DNA of 64,000 nt from positions 496,001-560,000 of the forward strand of contig NZ_LT607754.1 of assembly GCF_900090285.1 (NCBI RefSeq), written 5' to 3'. How positions within the stretch are numbered: position 1 is the stretch's first letter; every line of letters starts with the position of its first letter. The stretch is from Micromonospora inositola (lineage in GTDB: Bacteria; Actinomycetota; Actinomycetes; Mycobacteriales; Micromonosporaceae). Both the position numbers and the translations under genes were made by a program. Of this stretch, positions 47,356-55,362 are shown piece after piece. The notes under the pieces are model-generated. The model was not told the origin of the DNA. It was given only the letters and a program-made list of their open reading frames with translations, and ran no database searches.

Positions 47356-47728
47356 GCTCCCCGCGACCGTGCGCCGACGCGTGTCCGCGCCGCTCGCGGA
47401 TCATTCTCCGCCCGGACCGGGTGCCAGGGAATACGACGACAGCAGGAGCGTGCTGTAGATCCGTCGCAAAAGCGAACTCGATCCGTCCCGTCCCGTCCGG
47501 TGCAGTCCGCCCCGCTGGCTCCCACGCGTGGCTCCCAGACTGTCAGCTTGGGAATTGGACACCGATGGACCTTGGACCAGCGTTTCCCCTTGCCAACATG
47601 GTCTCACCTGGTCTGGTGTGACCCCTGCTGACACCGCGTTGTGGCCCGTGAATGGCCGGACGATGCCGCCCCTGTCGCCCGTGGACAGCACGCTGGACCT
47701 GTCTTGACCGGTAGGTAAGGTCGTCCGC
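47356..47728. other. Intergenic region at the core/island boundary
   Basis: These 373 bases contain no convincing gene. Base composition falls (for example TTCGCAAAAGCGAACTCGAT-like stretches near 47465), and it should hold the promoter of the NfeD/SPFH unit on one strand and of the hydrolase gene on the other. From here rightwards the DNA is patchier in composition and rich in remnants, so I take it as the left edge of the accessory island. Confidence 0.5.
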
Positions 47729-48265
47729 ATGGCTGACGCTGTCGTGATTCCCGGCGCCTGGTTCGGACCGGGCGCTCCCCTGCTGATGTATGCCGGCGAT
47801 GTGGCGGAGCAGCGGGGCGCGACGGTACATCGATACTCGTGGTCCCAGGGGTTTCCTAAGCCTGATCAGCCAGAAATCGAGAGCTGGGTTGGCGGTGAGA
47901 TCGTTCCACTGATCGACACCATCGGCAATCGCCCACTGCTGATCGGCAAGTCGCTCGGCACGAACGCGGCAGCAATTGCCGCCGAAAGATCCTTGCCCGC
48001 CGTGTGGCTCACGCCCTTGCTCACCCTGCCGTGGGTGGCTGATGCGTTGGGCCGCGCAACCGCGCCGTTCCTCCTCGTGGGTGGCACTGCCGACAAGCTA
48101 TGGGACGGTGACATCGCCCGCCGGCTGTCACCCCATGTGCTAGAGGTGGAATGCGCGGACCACGGTATGTACGTACCCGGCCCGCTTACCGAGTCGATCG
48201 CAGTGCTCGGTCGAGTCGTGGTCGCCGTGGAGGAGTTCCTCGACGCGATTGGCTGGCCGAGCTAG
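47729..48265 (+). CDS. Small alpha/beta hydrolase
   Basis: This 178-residue protein has a nucleophile elbow LIGKSLGTNAAAIA, an acid residue in LLVGGTADKLWDGD, and the His in VECADHGMYVPGP. That completes a Ser-Asp-His triad in a compact, lidless fold. ATG 47729. It is followed by an 11-bp hairpin. The substrate is unknown, and small members are esterases or thioesterases. Confidence 0.82.
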   Translation: MADAVVIPGAWFGPGAPLLMYAGDVAEQRGATVHRYSWSQGFPKPDQPEIESWVGGEIVPLIDTIGNRPLLIGKSLGTNAAAIAAERSLPAVWLTPLLTLPWVADALGRATAPFLLVGGTADKLWDGDIARRLSPHVLEVECADHGMYVPGPLTESIAVLGRVVVAVEEFLDAIGWPS

Positions 48266-48297
48266 GCATCTGGCCCCGCATGGCCTGGTACCTAGGA

Positions 48298-48333
48298 GCG
48301 GATCCCCTCGACGGGCACCACAAGGGGATCCGC
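48298..48333 (+). terminator. Hairpin after the hydrolase gene
   Basis: A perfect 11-bp inverted repeat (GCGGATCCCCT / AGGGGATCCGC) with a 14-base loop lies 33 bases after the hydrolase stop. It abuts the first copy of the dispersed repeat. Confidence 0.65.
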
Positions 48334-48609
48334 GGCTGATCTGAGGAAGGTCGGGGTTCGGGGCGGAGCCCCGAGGTCTTCCGGATCCTGTTCGTCCGTC
48401 AGCATGGCCGGCCGGCTCGGCCGATGCCGGCCGGAGGTCGCCAGCAGGCCGGGGCCGGGCCGGCGCGGCCCGCTTGCGAGCCGCCTTGATCTGATAGAGC
48501 GCAATTCGGCAACGTCATGCAGTGAGCTGCTGTCCTCCGTCGGCTGATGCGCGACACTCGTCCGCCAACTGATCTGCGACACCTCCGCGCGCTGATCGCG
48601 GCAGATGTG
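48334..48609. repeat. Dispersed accessory-island repeat, copy A
   Basis: This ~275-bp non-coding sequence is shared with 60025-60193 (first part only) and 61844-62163 (whole length). Recognisable blocks in order are a GGGGTTCGGGGCGGAGCCCC hairpin, GCCGGAGGTCGCCAGCAGGC, a second GC hairpin (GGCCCGC...GCGGGCC type), AATTCGGCAAC, and a 25-bp-spaced pair of CTGATSYGCGACA motifs. It lies directly before the methyltransferase gene at 48726 and fills the gap of 460 bases between genes. Confidence 0.8.
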
Positions 48610-48725
48610 CTCATCCGGCCTTGCCCTCGGATCGCCGGATGCGGGCACCGCGACAATCGACGCGTCCCCGCGCCGGCCCCGGCCTGCTCTGCCAGTCCGA
48701 GAGCCCATACAGTCGCGTGGTGGAC

Positions 48726-49328
48726 ATGGAGCAGGTTCTGCAGGCATATGCGTCCGTCGCGGAGCTCTACATCGGGCTGTTCGGTACAAGCCAGCAGGTA
48801 CATGCCGACGACCTCGCCTTCATCGGGCGGCATCTGGCGGGCCGGCCTGGCACGGTGCTCGATCTGGGCTGTGGGCCTGGCCATATCACCGGTTACCTTC
48901 GTTCGCTGGGCGTCGATGCAACGGGAATCGACATGGTCCCCGAGTTCATTGCCCATGCGCGGGCAGCCCACCCGGGCGGTAGCTACCAACTCGGGTCGAT
49001 GGAAAATCTCGCCGTTGCCGACCACTCCATCGCCGGCATCCTGGTCTGGGGCTCGTTGATTCATCTGCCGCCGCAAGACCTCGACGGCGTGCTCGCTGAG
49101 TTCCGGCGAGTGATGGCTCCGGCCGGAACGTTAGTGCTTGGTCTCTTCGTAGGTGACGAGGTCGCCGCCTTCGACCACAAAGTCGTGACAGCGTATCGCT
49201 GGCCCGTCGACGAGTTCTCCGAGCGACTGACGCGAGCCGGCTTCACGGAAGTTGAGCGCCTGCAGCGGCCCAGCGAAGGCACTCATCGGCCACACGCCGC
49301 CGTCGCGGCAATCGCGACCGAAGGGTGA
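48726..49328 (+). CDS. Class I SAM-dependent methyltransferase
   Basis: This 200-residue protein has motif I TVLDLGCGPGHITGYLRSLG, motif II ATGIDMVPEFIAHARA, and a motif IV-like ILVWGSLIHLPPQDLDG. I chose ATG 48726; the frame is open upstream but reads through the dispersed repeat. A GTG two codons earlier is possible. It is one of two methyltransferase genes in this part of the island; substrates are unknown. Confidence 0.85.
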   Translation: MEQVLQAYASVAELYIGLFGTSQQVHADDLAFIGRHLAGRPGTVLDLGCGPGHITGYLRSLGVDATGIDMVPEFIAHARAAHPGGSYQLGSMENLAVADHSIAGILVWGSLIHLPPQDLDGVLAEFRRVMAPAGTLVLGLFVGDEVAAFDHKVVTAYRWPVDEFSERLTRAGFTEVERLQRPSEGTHRPHAAVAAIATEG

Positions 49329-49423
49329 GCTGAGTCGGCGAGTCTCCGTGCACTCACATCGGCGTGTCCGCACGCCAAGCCGTTGGCGCGGACTGTTGCG
49401 CCGCGTAGCGACCGGATCGGGGC

Positions 49424-50227
49424 ATGAGCGCGCGTCCGACTGCACCGCCGCGCGGGGGCAGCGGCGTCTCCGCCTCCATGGCAGCGTCGTGCTCTCGACC
49501 TCAGAGGACATGCTATGGAGACAGCCTGCTGAAGGCCGACCACTACGACAGTTTCGCGGAGCGCTACTCCGCGGATAACGAATCCAACCTGATCAACGGC
49601 TACTACGAGCGGCCCGCGATGATCGGACTCGCCGGAGATGTGAACGGTCGACGGATCCTCGATGCCGGCTGCAGTTCAGGTCCCTTGTCCGCGGCTCTTC
49701 GCGAGCGAGGGGCCATCGTGACCGGCTTCGACTCCAGCCCGGCGATGGTCGAGCTGGCCGAACGGCGGCTGGGCGAGGACGCCCCGCTGCTGGTGGCCGA
49801 CCTCAGCGAGCCGCTCCCCTTCGCCGACGGTGCGTTCGACGACGTCGTCGTGTCCCTGGTCCTGCACTACCTGAAGGACTGGACAGCGCCCCTGGCTGAG
49901 CTGCGCCGAGTCCTGAGGCCAGGCGGCCGCCTCCTCCTGTCCATGAACCACCCGATCGTCTACGAGGTAGTGAACCCGGACTCCGACTACTTCGCCCTCG
50001 CGCGCTGGTCAGACGAGCACACGTTCGACGGGCACACCACGGAGCTGACCTACTGGCACCGGCCGTTGCACGCAATGACGGATGCGCTCACCGACGCGGG
50101 CTTCCGCCTCTCGGTCATCAGCGAACCACCCATCTCTCCCGAAACTCCGCGCGAGCTCCTGCCTCCACATCTCGTGGACCGCACGTCGTTCCTCTGCTTC
50201 ATCTTCTTCGTCCTCGAAGCGCACTGA
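49424..50227 (+). CDS. Class I SAM-dependent methyltransferase
   Basis: This is up to 267 residues. The conserved protein starts near KADHYDSFAERYSADNESN (base ~49530), with motif I RRILDAGCSSGPLSAALRER, motif II VTGFDSSPAMVELAERRL, and LPFADGAFDDVVVSLVLHYL. No ATG or GTG lies right before the conserved part: the available ATGs are at 49424 and 49481, and the intervening 16-35 residues look non-native. The 5' end may have been altered by recombination. Confidence 0.8.
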   Translation: MSARPTAPPRGGSGVSASMAASCSRPQRTCYGDSLLKADHYDSFAERYSADNESNLINGYYERPAMIGLAGDVNGRRILDAGCSSGPLSAALRERGAIVTGFDSSPAMVELAERRLGEDAPLLVADLSEPLPFADGAFDDVVVSLVLHYLKDWTAPLAELRRVLRPGGRLLLSMNHPIVYEVVNPDSDYFALARWSDEHTFDGHTTELTYWHRPLHAMTDALTDAGFRLSVISEPPISPETPRELLPPHLVDRTSFLCFIFFVLEAH

Positions 50228-50375
50228 GTCCGGGGCCAGGCTGCCGCCGCACGCCGCCCCCTCCGCATGTGCACTAGCCGCCCTGTCATCGGCAGATCCG
50301 CAGGTCCCGAGGCGCACTGATGTGCCCCTAGGTTCATCGCGCTGTCGCGCATCACGTGGCGGAGATGTGTCGCAC

Positions 50376-51038
50376 ATGATCGATAGGGTCAGCTTCGTGA
50401 TTGACCAGGTTCTCCACCGAGACTTCCGGGGCGACGGCTCGCTTGTGATGGTCATCCCGCAACGGCTGGTGTCCGACGACGAGCGGGGAATCCTTACCTG
50501 GCGACCGATCGGCACGCCATACCTCGTCCGCCGGACCGCTGACGGCCGGGACCGCCGAGAGATCCCGTTCCGAGAGCGCCATACGGTCCAGTGGCAGCTG
50601 GCGCCCATGACCTGGACAGGGCTGCACGTGCTGCACCTGTTCCGACCCGGCCAGGCCCACTCCGTGTGGTCGATGTTCAACCCTGACTTCAGCCTGAACC
50701 GGTGGTACGTCAACCTCGAAGCGCCCCCTGCCGCGTGGCGTGACGGCGACCTCGCCGGCGTCGACACCTTCGACCACGCCCTGGACATCGTGGTGCCACC
50801 CGATCGCACCTGGCGCTGGAAGGATGAGGATGAGTACCAGGAGCGCATCGGCCATCCCGTGTACTGGGGCGAGGATGGCGCGAAGGAGATCCGCGCCGAA
50901 GGCGAGCGGGTTGTGGCGGATATCGAGGCAGCCCACTTTCCGTTCGACGGCACGTGGCTGGACTTCCGTCCCGACCCGGCCTGGCCCACCCCCGAACTGC
51001 CCGCCGCTGGCTGGGACCGACCGTGGAGCCGCCTCTAG
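50376..51038 (+). CDS. DUF402 family protein
   Basis: This 220-residue protein has the DUF402 signature DTFDHALDIVVPPDRTWRWK followed by DEDEYQER. Its acidic residues bind divalent metal in characterised members, which hydrolyse nucleoside di- or triphosphates or act like FomD. The N-terminal domain is beta-rich. I chose ATG 50376; a GTG at 50367 is closer to GGCGGAG. It is a single gene with no obvious partner. Confidence 0.82.
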   Translation: MIDRVSFVIDQVLHRDFRGDGSLVMVIPQRLVSDDERGILTWRPIGTPYLVRRTADGRDRREIPFRERHTVQWQLAPMTWTGLHVLHLFRPGQAHSVWSMFNPDFSLNRWYVNLEAPPAAWRDGDLAGVDTFDHALDIVVPPDRTWRWKDEDEYQERIGHPVYWGEDGAKEIRAEGERVVADIEAAHFPFDGTWLDFRPDPAWPTPELPAAGWDRPWSRL

Positions 51039-51139
51039 TACTCCAACGTCACTTGGCTTCGGCGTTGGGCGTGGCGCAGGCATGAAGACGGCCACCGCGT
51101 GATCATCGATGGTTTGTGAGGACAACCGAAGATCGTGCG

Positions 51140-51223
51140 GTGGCCGCTCGGTACGACAAGACCGCCACCATCTACCTCGCCGCATTACACGTCGCGGGCA
51201 TCTTCATCTGGTCCGCGCGGTAA
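51140..51223 (+). pseudogene. IS5-family transposase C-terminal remnant
   Basis: The last 27 codons of an IS5-type transposase are preserved in frame, reading AARYDKTATIYLAALHVAGI and ending with Trp-Ser-Ala-Arg and TAA at 51221. The rest of the transposase is gone. A 15-bp inverted repeat (GGCCACCGCGTGATC / GATCGTGCGGTGGCC) just upstream, about 51092-51146, may be part of an IS end. It records an old insertion between the DUF402 and GNAT genes. Confidence 0.75.
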
Positions 51224-51236
51224 TCCAGAAGGAGGC

Positions 51237-51785
51237 TCAAGCGGGCGGCGTGACCGGGGACCACACGCCCATCCACTGTTCGGCGCCCCACGCCTCGTAC
51301 CGTTGCACCTCGGTGAACCCCAGCTTCGCCGCGAGGCGCATCGAGCGGTCGTTGGCGGTCTGGGTGCAGAGCACCACCGGCTCGCCGGGAAGCGCGTCGG
51401 CGAACCACCCGAGCGCCGCCACGCACGCCTCGGTGGCGTACCCGTGTCCCCATGCCTCTGGCAGGAGCAGGTAGCCGAGTTCGGCCTCCCCGGCATCCGG
51501 ACGGACATGACTCCGACGCTCCGCGTTGCGCCGGTTGAGCTCGATGGTGCCGATCATCGCTCCGTCGAGCTCGATCACGAAAAGGCCGGGGCGCCTCTCG
51601 GGCGTCTCAGGCAACGCGCGCTCGCATTCATCACGCGGTCGAGGGCCGCCTAGGTAGGTGCCCACCTCCGGTGAGGTGAACAGCTCGATGAACGCCGCGC
51701 GGTCCCGGCTCTCGGGCTCGCGGAGCACGAGCCGCTCGGTCTTGATCGGGGCCGGTGGCCAGGCGACGGATCCCAGTTCAGCCAT
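51237..51785 (-). CDS. GNAT family N-acetyltransferase (RimJ/RimL-like)
   Basis: This 182-residue protein starts with IKTERLVLREPESRDRAAFI, typical of RimJ/RimL-like acetyltransferases, with the acetyl-CoA loop LLLPEAWGHGYATEACVAAL and LCTQTANDRSMRLAAKLGF. I chose ATG 51785; a TTG lies nine bases upstream. It is convergent with the IS5 remnant. Such enzymes acetylate protein N-termini or small amines. Confidence 0.88.
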   Translation of the reverse strand: MAELGSVAWPPAPIKTERLVLREPESRDRAAFIELFTSPEVGTYLGGPRPRDECERALPETPERRPGLFVIELDGAMIGTIELNRRNAERRSHVRPDAGEAELGYLLLPEAWGHGYATEACVAALGWFADALPGEPVVLCTQTANDRSMRLAAKLGFTEVQRYEAWGAEQWMGVWSPVTPPA

Positions 51786-51845
51786 CGGCAGCAACCTACC
51801 GCACCACCGTGAGCATGATCCGAAAGAGAAGCCCTAGGCCAATCC

Positions 51846-51890
51846 GTCAAGCACGTGGTGGGACGGCTTTGTCAAGCATCTGGTGGGACT
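51846..51890 (+). repeat. Paired transposon-end-like repeats, family GTCAAGCAT
   Basis: Two direct units (GTCAAGCACGTGGTGGGAC at 51846 and GTCAAGCATCTGGTGGGAC at 51871) are spaced by 25 bp. The same motif occurs inverted at 57754-57797, again with 25-bp spacing, and singly at 58493-58511. The arrangement resembles the multiple terminal repeats of IS21- or Mu-like transposons. No matching transposase is present. Confidence 0.7.
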
Positions 51891-51961
51891 AGGCACACGC
51901 AGTGAGCTGCGTCAGATGCTCATGAATCCAGCGCGCAGCGTCGGCCGGGCTGATGGTCCCG

Positions 51962-52129
51962 GTGTCGATCCGCCAGCAGGAGCGGCGGGCATTGACGGTC
52001 GAGGAAGCCCGCCGCCTGATCGAAACAATCCGGGGTGATCGTCTGGAAGCGCTGTGGGTTTGTGCCCTGACCGTCGGTCTGCGGCGCGGCGAGCTGCTCG
52101 GGCTGAGCTGGAGTGACGTGTACCGCTGA
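51962..52129 (+). pseudogene. Tyrosine recombinase (integrase) fragment, middle part
   Basis: This 55-codon fragment encodes the start of an integrase catalytic domain: RALTVEEARRLIETIRGDRL and VGLRRGELLGLSWSDV, which includes the first catalytic Arg (in LRRGEL). It then hits TGA at 52127. Both the N-terminal domain and the C-terminal half with the His-X-X-Arg and Tyr are missing. It lies just before a hairpin and the first tRNA-Lys fragment, the usual position of an integrase next to its att site. Confidence 0.8.
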
Positions 52130-52137
52130 AAACCGCG

Positions 52138-52178
52138 AAGGCCCAGGCACAGCCGAGATGGGCTGTGGCCTGGGCCTT
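52138..52178. terminator. Hairpin between integrase fragment and att copy 1
   Basis: A 17-bp inverted repeat (AAGGCCCAGGCACAGCC / GGCTGTG-G-CCTGGGCCTT) with one bulged G lies four bases before the tRNA fragment. It would terminate an integrase transcript. The second att copy is preceded by an analogous but different hairpin. Confidence 0.75.
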
Positions 52179-52181
52179 CAG

Positions 52182-52226
52182 TGGTGCGCCGCCAGGGACT
52201 CGAACCCCGAACCCGCGGATTAAGAG
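52182..52226 (-). other. Attachment-site-like 3' fragment of tRNA-Lys(CUU), copy 1
   Basis: Read on the minus strand this is the anticodon loop CTCTTAA (anticodon CUU) through the variable region, the T-arm GGTTCGAGTCCC, the acceptor 3' strand and an encoded CCA, 45 bases in total. The 5' half of the tRNA is absent. An identical segment with one substitution is at 59519-59563 in the same orientation. This is the classic core of att sites created by elements that integrate into tRNA 3' ends. Confidence 0.9.
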
Positions 52227-52311
52227 GCACACACCGAGCGATGGCCGTCGCCGTGTCGCCTCGCCTGCCGTGACGGCCGATCCCCGTCTGTGGCTGGTGC
52301 AACGCGCTTCG

Positions 52312-52332
52312 GTTGCTGTCGCCGTTGCTGTC
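52312..52332 (+). repeat. Integrase arm-like direct repeats, left set
   Basis: GTTGCTGTC occurs twice, 12 bases apart, about 85 bp inside the first att copy. The same doublet recurs at 59439-59459 (beside the second att copy) and a variant at 59795-59816. Arm-type integrase binding sites of integrative elements have this direct-repeat form. Confidence 0.6.
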
Positions 52333-52501
52333 GCCACGACCTATGCATTACGAGTCCGCCGCGGCCTGCTTGTCGGCGTGGCCCCGGTCCTTGTCGAGCT
52401 TCTTCTGACGTCCGCCAGTGTCCGCCACGACTTGCAGGCTTGGCTGCTCGGTTGGCTGCTTCGGGCCCACGCGTTCTGGCTGTCCGACATATGTTGGGTG
52501 C

Positions 52502-53179
52502 ATGAAGGGCGTCAATGCCGATGGACCGACCAGACCGGAGGTCGGTGCCATCACTAGCGGATCGCAATCTCGCGACAACGAGATGGACGTCATCGAGATC
52601 GGGCCTCGTAGGCCGCCCCTGCCATGGTGGCGGGGACCAGGAATCGCCGGCCCCATCGCTGTCGCGCTCGTCGTCGGGGCCATCACGGGATACCTCGCCG
52701 GCATCCGACGCGCCGAGACCCAAGCCCATACCGCCAGACCCGGCCCGCACGCGCCGACAACCGCCTCAGTTGTGACGGCCGAGGCACAGCCGGTGACCGG
52801 GACCGGCAACCGGTGTTCGGCTCAACTCGGCGACAGGTTGCAACTGGGCGTTGAGATTGTCAACCGATCGGCCACCACCGCGACGCTTGACCGGATCGAA
52901 CCGGTCCTTCCGTTGAACGGGCTGCGAGCAACGACGAGCGCATGGGGAAGCTGCGGTCAGTTGTCGTACATGGACGCCAGGACCCCGCACCCACTCCCAC
53001 CTGGCGCCATCACCTGGTTGACGATCACGTTCGACGTGCTCATGCCCTGCCCAGCGCCAATGCCGGTCCTCTTTACCCTCACCTACACACAGGCAGGTGA
53101 CATCGCCATCTCTGACCTGGGCGGTTTCCCCGATCTAGGCAACGTGCCCTACACTCGATGCACCGCCAGTCCTGGCTAA
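52502..53179 (+). CDS. Hypothetical single-pass membrane protein
   Basis: This is up to 225 residues with one membrane helix (GPIAVALVVGAITGYLAGI) near the N-terminus, and then an extracytoplasmic domain of about 130 residues with three to four Cys (NRCSAQLGD, WGSCGQL, MPCPAPM, YTRCTAS) that could pair as disulfides. The start is either ATG 52502 or ATG 52583; neither has a clear ribosome binding site. The exported beta-rich domain (LQLGVEIVNRSATTATLDRI) resembles lipoprotein-like binding modules but no family is recognised. Confidence 0.7.
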   Translation: MKGVNADGPTRPEVGAITSGSQSRDNEMDVIEIGPRRPPLPWWRGPGIAGPIAVALVVGAITGYLAGIRRAETQAHTARPGPHAPTTASVVTAEAQPVTGTGNRCSAQLGDRLQLGVEIVNRSATTATLDRIEPVLPLNGLRATTSAWGSCGQLSYMDARTPHPLPPGAITWLTITFDVLMPCPAPMPVLFTLTYTQAGDIAISDLGGFPDLGNVPYTRCTASPG

Positions 53180-53442
53180 CTCGGCCGCTGTCGGGACGGC
53201 CGGATTCGGGCCGATGACCCCTTGACCCCCAGGCAACGATTCCACTTCGTTGAGCTGGCGTTACTGAGCCTCTAATCTGCGCGAACGGTGCGCCGACGTC
53301 CGTGGTTGTGCGGCCCTGTTCGCACCCGTAGTCACTCAGTCGGTCACCCAGCCCGAGGGTCAGACATTGAAGCAGAGCTCCACCAGATTCCGATGCGGAG
53401 CAACGTCTGGCGTCCGGGCTGGGTGAGTGTCAGCCTGGGACC

Positions 53443-54057
53443 GTGCGGTACGACCCTCGGCGACACGTCTGGGCGGCTTTCTCCGTCGCCGACGTGCGCT
53501 CGCTGTTCGGCGGGTGCCCGGCTCGCTGGTGGCTTTCCGGCGGCTGGGCCATCGACCACTGGCTGGGGGCGGTCAGCCGCCGGCACGGCGACATCGACGT
53601 CAGCAGTCTCCGGCCGGCGCTCCCAGCCCTGCTCAGCAGCCTGCCCACGCGCCTGCGGCCGTTCGCCGCCATGAGCGGGCACCTTCTCCCGCTGGGGGAG
53701 CACCTCGACGACCCGGAACTGCACAACATCTGGATCCACGACGAGGACGGCGATCGCTTCGTCCTTCAGATCAACCTGGAGGACGGCGACGAGTCGGTCT
53801 GGCGGTACCGCCGCGATCCACGAATCACGCTCCGGTGGAGTTCGGCCGTCGCGACCGTCTGCGGCGTACCGACCGGGACGCCGGCCACCCAACTCCTGTG
53901 GAAGGCGCGAAGTCCGCGCCCGCAGGACGAGCATGACCTGAACGTCGCCCACGGCCTGCTACGCCCCGATGAACACCGCTGGCTGCTGAGGGCCATCCGT
54001 ACGGCCCACCCGCGCTCGCCGTGGGCCGACGAACCTCGGCGAGCGGCTACATGTTGA
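53443..54057 (+). CDS. Nucleotidyltransferase-fold protein (aminoglycoside adenylyltransferase-like)
   Basis: This 204-residue protein has the core WWLSGGWAIDHWLGAVSRRH followed by GDIDVSSLR, the pattern of the ANT(2'')/AbiEii-like nucleotidyltransferase superfamily (GG-W, then DID metal ligands). The later region has WRYRRDPRITLRW and LLWKARSPRPQDEHDLNVAH. The start is GTG 53443 with a weak ribosome binding site. It could modify an aminoglycoside or another small molecule or RNA; this is not determinable. Confidence 0.75.
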   Translation: MRYDPRRHVWAAFSVADVRSLFGGCPARWWLSGGWAIDHWLGAVSRRHGDIDVSSLRPALPALLSSLPTRLRPFAAMSGHLLPLGEHLDDPELHNIWIHDEDGDRFVLQINLEDGDESVWRYRRDPRITLRWSSAVATVCGVPTGTPATQLLWKARSPRPQDEHDLNVAHGLLRPDEHRWLLRAIRTAHPRSPWADEPRRAATC

Positions 54058-54253
54058 AGCGGAACTTAGATCGGCCGTCCCGTGACCTGCGGCGACCTGG
54101 TCAGCAGGCTGGTTGCGCCCCGTCTCGGGCTCGCGTCATTGCCGGCTGGTTGCCGACGTTTCACGGCTTCTTGTGCCCCTTGTGTGCCCCGAGAGCCTGC
54201 CTGACACGAGCATGGCTAAGGCCGTTCATGAAATCCACCGCCCGGGGCTGCGG

Positions 54254-54874
54254 ATGACGGGTGACCTGACTAAGGTGCCTCCAATGCGCATTCCGCCCTT
54301 GCCCAAGGCATCGCTCGACCTAACGGGAGACAAGGCTGCGAAGCGAGCAGTCGGCAACCGTCCGGCGAACGTGACCTCACCCATCACCATCGACGCCTAC
54401 AACCCCGAGTGGCCCACGATGTTTGCCAAAGAGGAGGCGGCAATCCGGGCGGCTCTAGGATCCCGGGCTCTTGCCGTCGAACACGTAGGGTCGACTGCCG
54501 TGCCCGGTCTGGCGGCCAAGAACCGACTCGACATCGACCTCATCGTCGTGGACCCGGCAGACGAAGATGCATACGTGCCTCCACTGGAAGCCGCTGGCTA
54601 CTTCCTACGCACCCGTGACCCTGACTGGTACCAGCACCGATGCCTCTGGACCCACGACCATGGCGTCAATCTGCATGTCTTCGGCCCTGACTGCGATGAG
54701 CACCTCCGACACCTGATCCTCAGGGACTGGCTTCGCGCCCACCCTGAGGACCGCGACCGCTACGCAGCCGAGAAGCACCGAATCGCCCAAGAGCACCCCA
54801 TGGACATGGCGCTCTACGTTCAAGCAAAGACAACCATCATCATCGACATCCTCAAGCGCTGCGGACTGCGCTGA
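54254..54874 (+). CDS. GrpB family nucleotidyltransferase-like protein
   Basis: This is up to 206 residues. The GrpB core is IDAYNPEWPTMFAKEEAAIR, then VEHVGSTAVPGLAAKNRLDI, then HHDHGVNLHVF-like and RDWLRAHPEDRDRYAAEKHR. The starts ATG 54254 and ATG 54284 are both possible. The family is an understudied branch of the pol-beta-like nucleotidyltransferases also found fused to CoaE. A second GrpB gene lies 3.6 kb away at 57858. Confidence 0.85.
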   Translation: MTGDLTKVPPMRIPPLPKASLDLTGDKAAKRAVGNRPANVTSPITIDAYNPEWPTMFAKEEAAIRAALGSRALAVEHVGSTAVPGLAAKNRLDIDLIVVDPADEDAYVPPLEAAGYFLRTRDPDWYQHRCLWTHDHGVNLHVFGPDCDEHLRHLILRDWLRAHPEDRDRYAAEKHRIAQEHPMDMALYVQAKTTIIIDILKRCGLR

Positions 54875-54979
54875 ACAGCAGCGAAACTGCTGCCTCGCCA
54901 TCCCGTCTGCCATCGACCCGCCCAACTGGGGAGCGGGCCGCCGCCCGGCCCGCCACGTCATCCATGAAGGAGCGGGGCC

Positions 54980-55111
54980 GGTCAAGGCTGGGGGTTTGAC
55001 CTGCTGACACTCTTTTGCCCGTCTTCCGGTATGGGTTCGAGGCAGGCGTGTGTGCGGCGTCGGGGTCAAGGCTGGGCCGTAGGCCCACCCCGGCAGGGGC
55101 TTGGCCTTGAC
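54980..55111. ncRNA. Structured region, candidate bridge RNA of the IS110 element
   Basis: In the non-coding 3' flank, GGTCAA...TTGACC forms a hairpin at 54980-55001. A second fold at 55065-55111 is a three-way junction: closing stem GTCAAGGC/GCCTTGAC, with inner hairpins GGGCC/GGCCC (loop GTA) and CCCC/GGGG (loop GGCA). The 13-mer GGTCAAGGCTGGG occurs in both. Such stem-loops with internal loops are what IS110 guide RNAs look like, but no guide-target match was demonstrated. Confidence 0.45.
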
Positions 55112-55362
55112 GCCGGCGCCGTGGACGCCATCGTGGTGATGCCGGAAGCGGCGTTGTGGGTGTGGTCGCGTCGCCAGGTCCCGACCGATGTCGGAGGGGC
55201 AGGCCGAGGGTTCGGCTGCCGGTCATCCATTCGCCCCGCGGGTTCGGGGGCATGGTGGTGTGCGACCGTGACCGGACGGGGTCAATCAAGCGGGCGGCCT
55301 CGCCGTCGGCCGACGGGGGCCAGACGTGGCACGACCTCGCGTCCGGTCACGTCCGAACCTGC

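Noticed and set aside
52182..52226. A functional tRNA gene
   Set aside because: Only the 3' half from the anticodon loop onwards is present, with no D-arm or 5' acceptor strand; the same is true at 59519, so both are att-type fragments.
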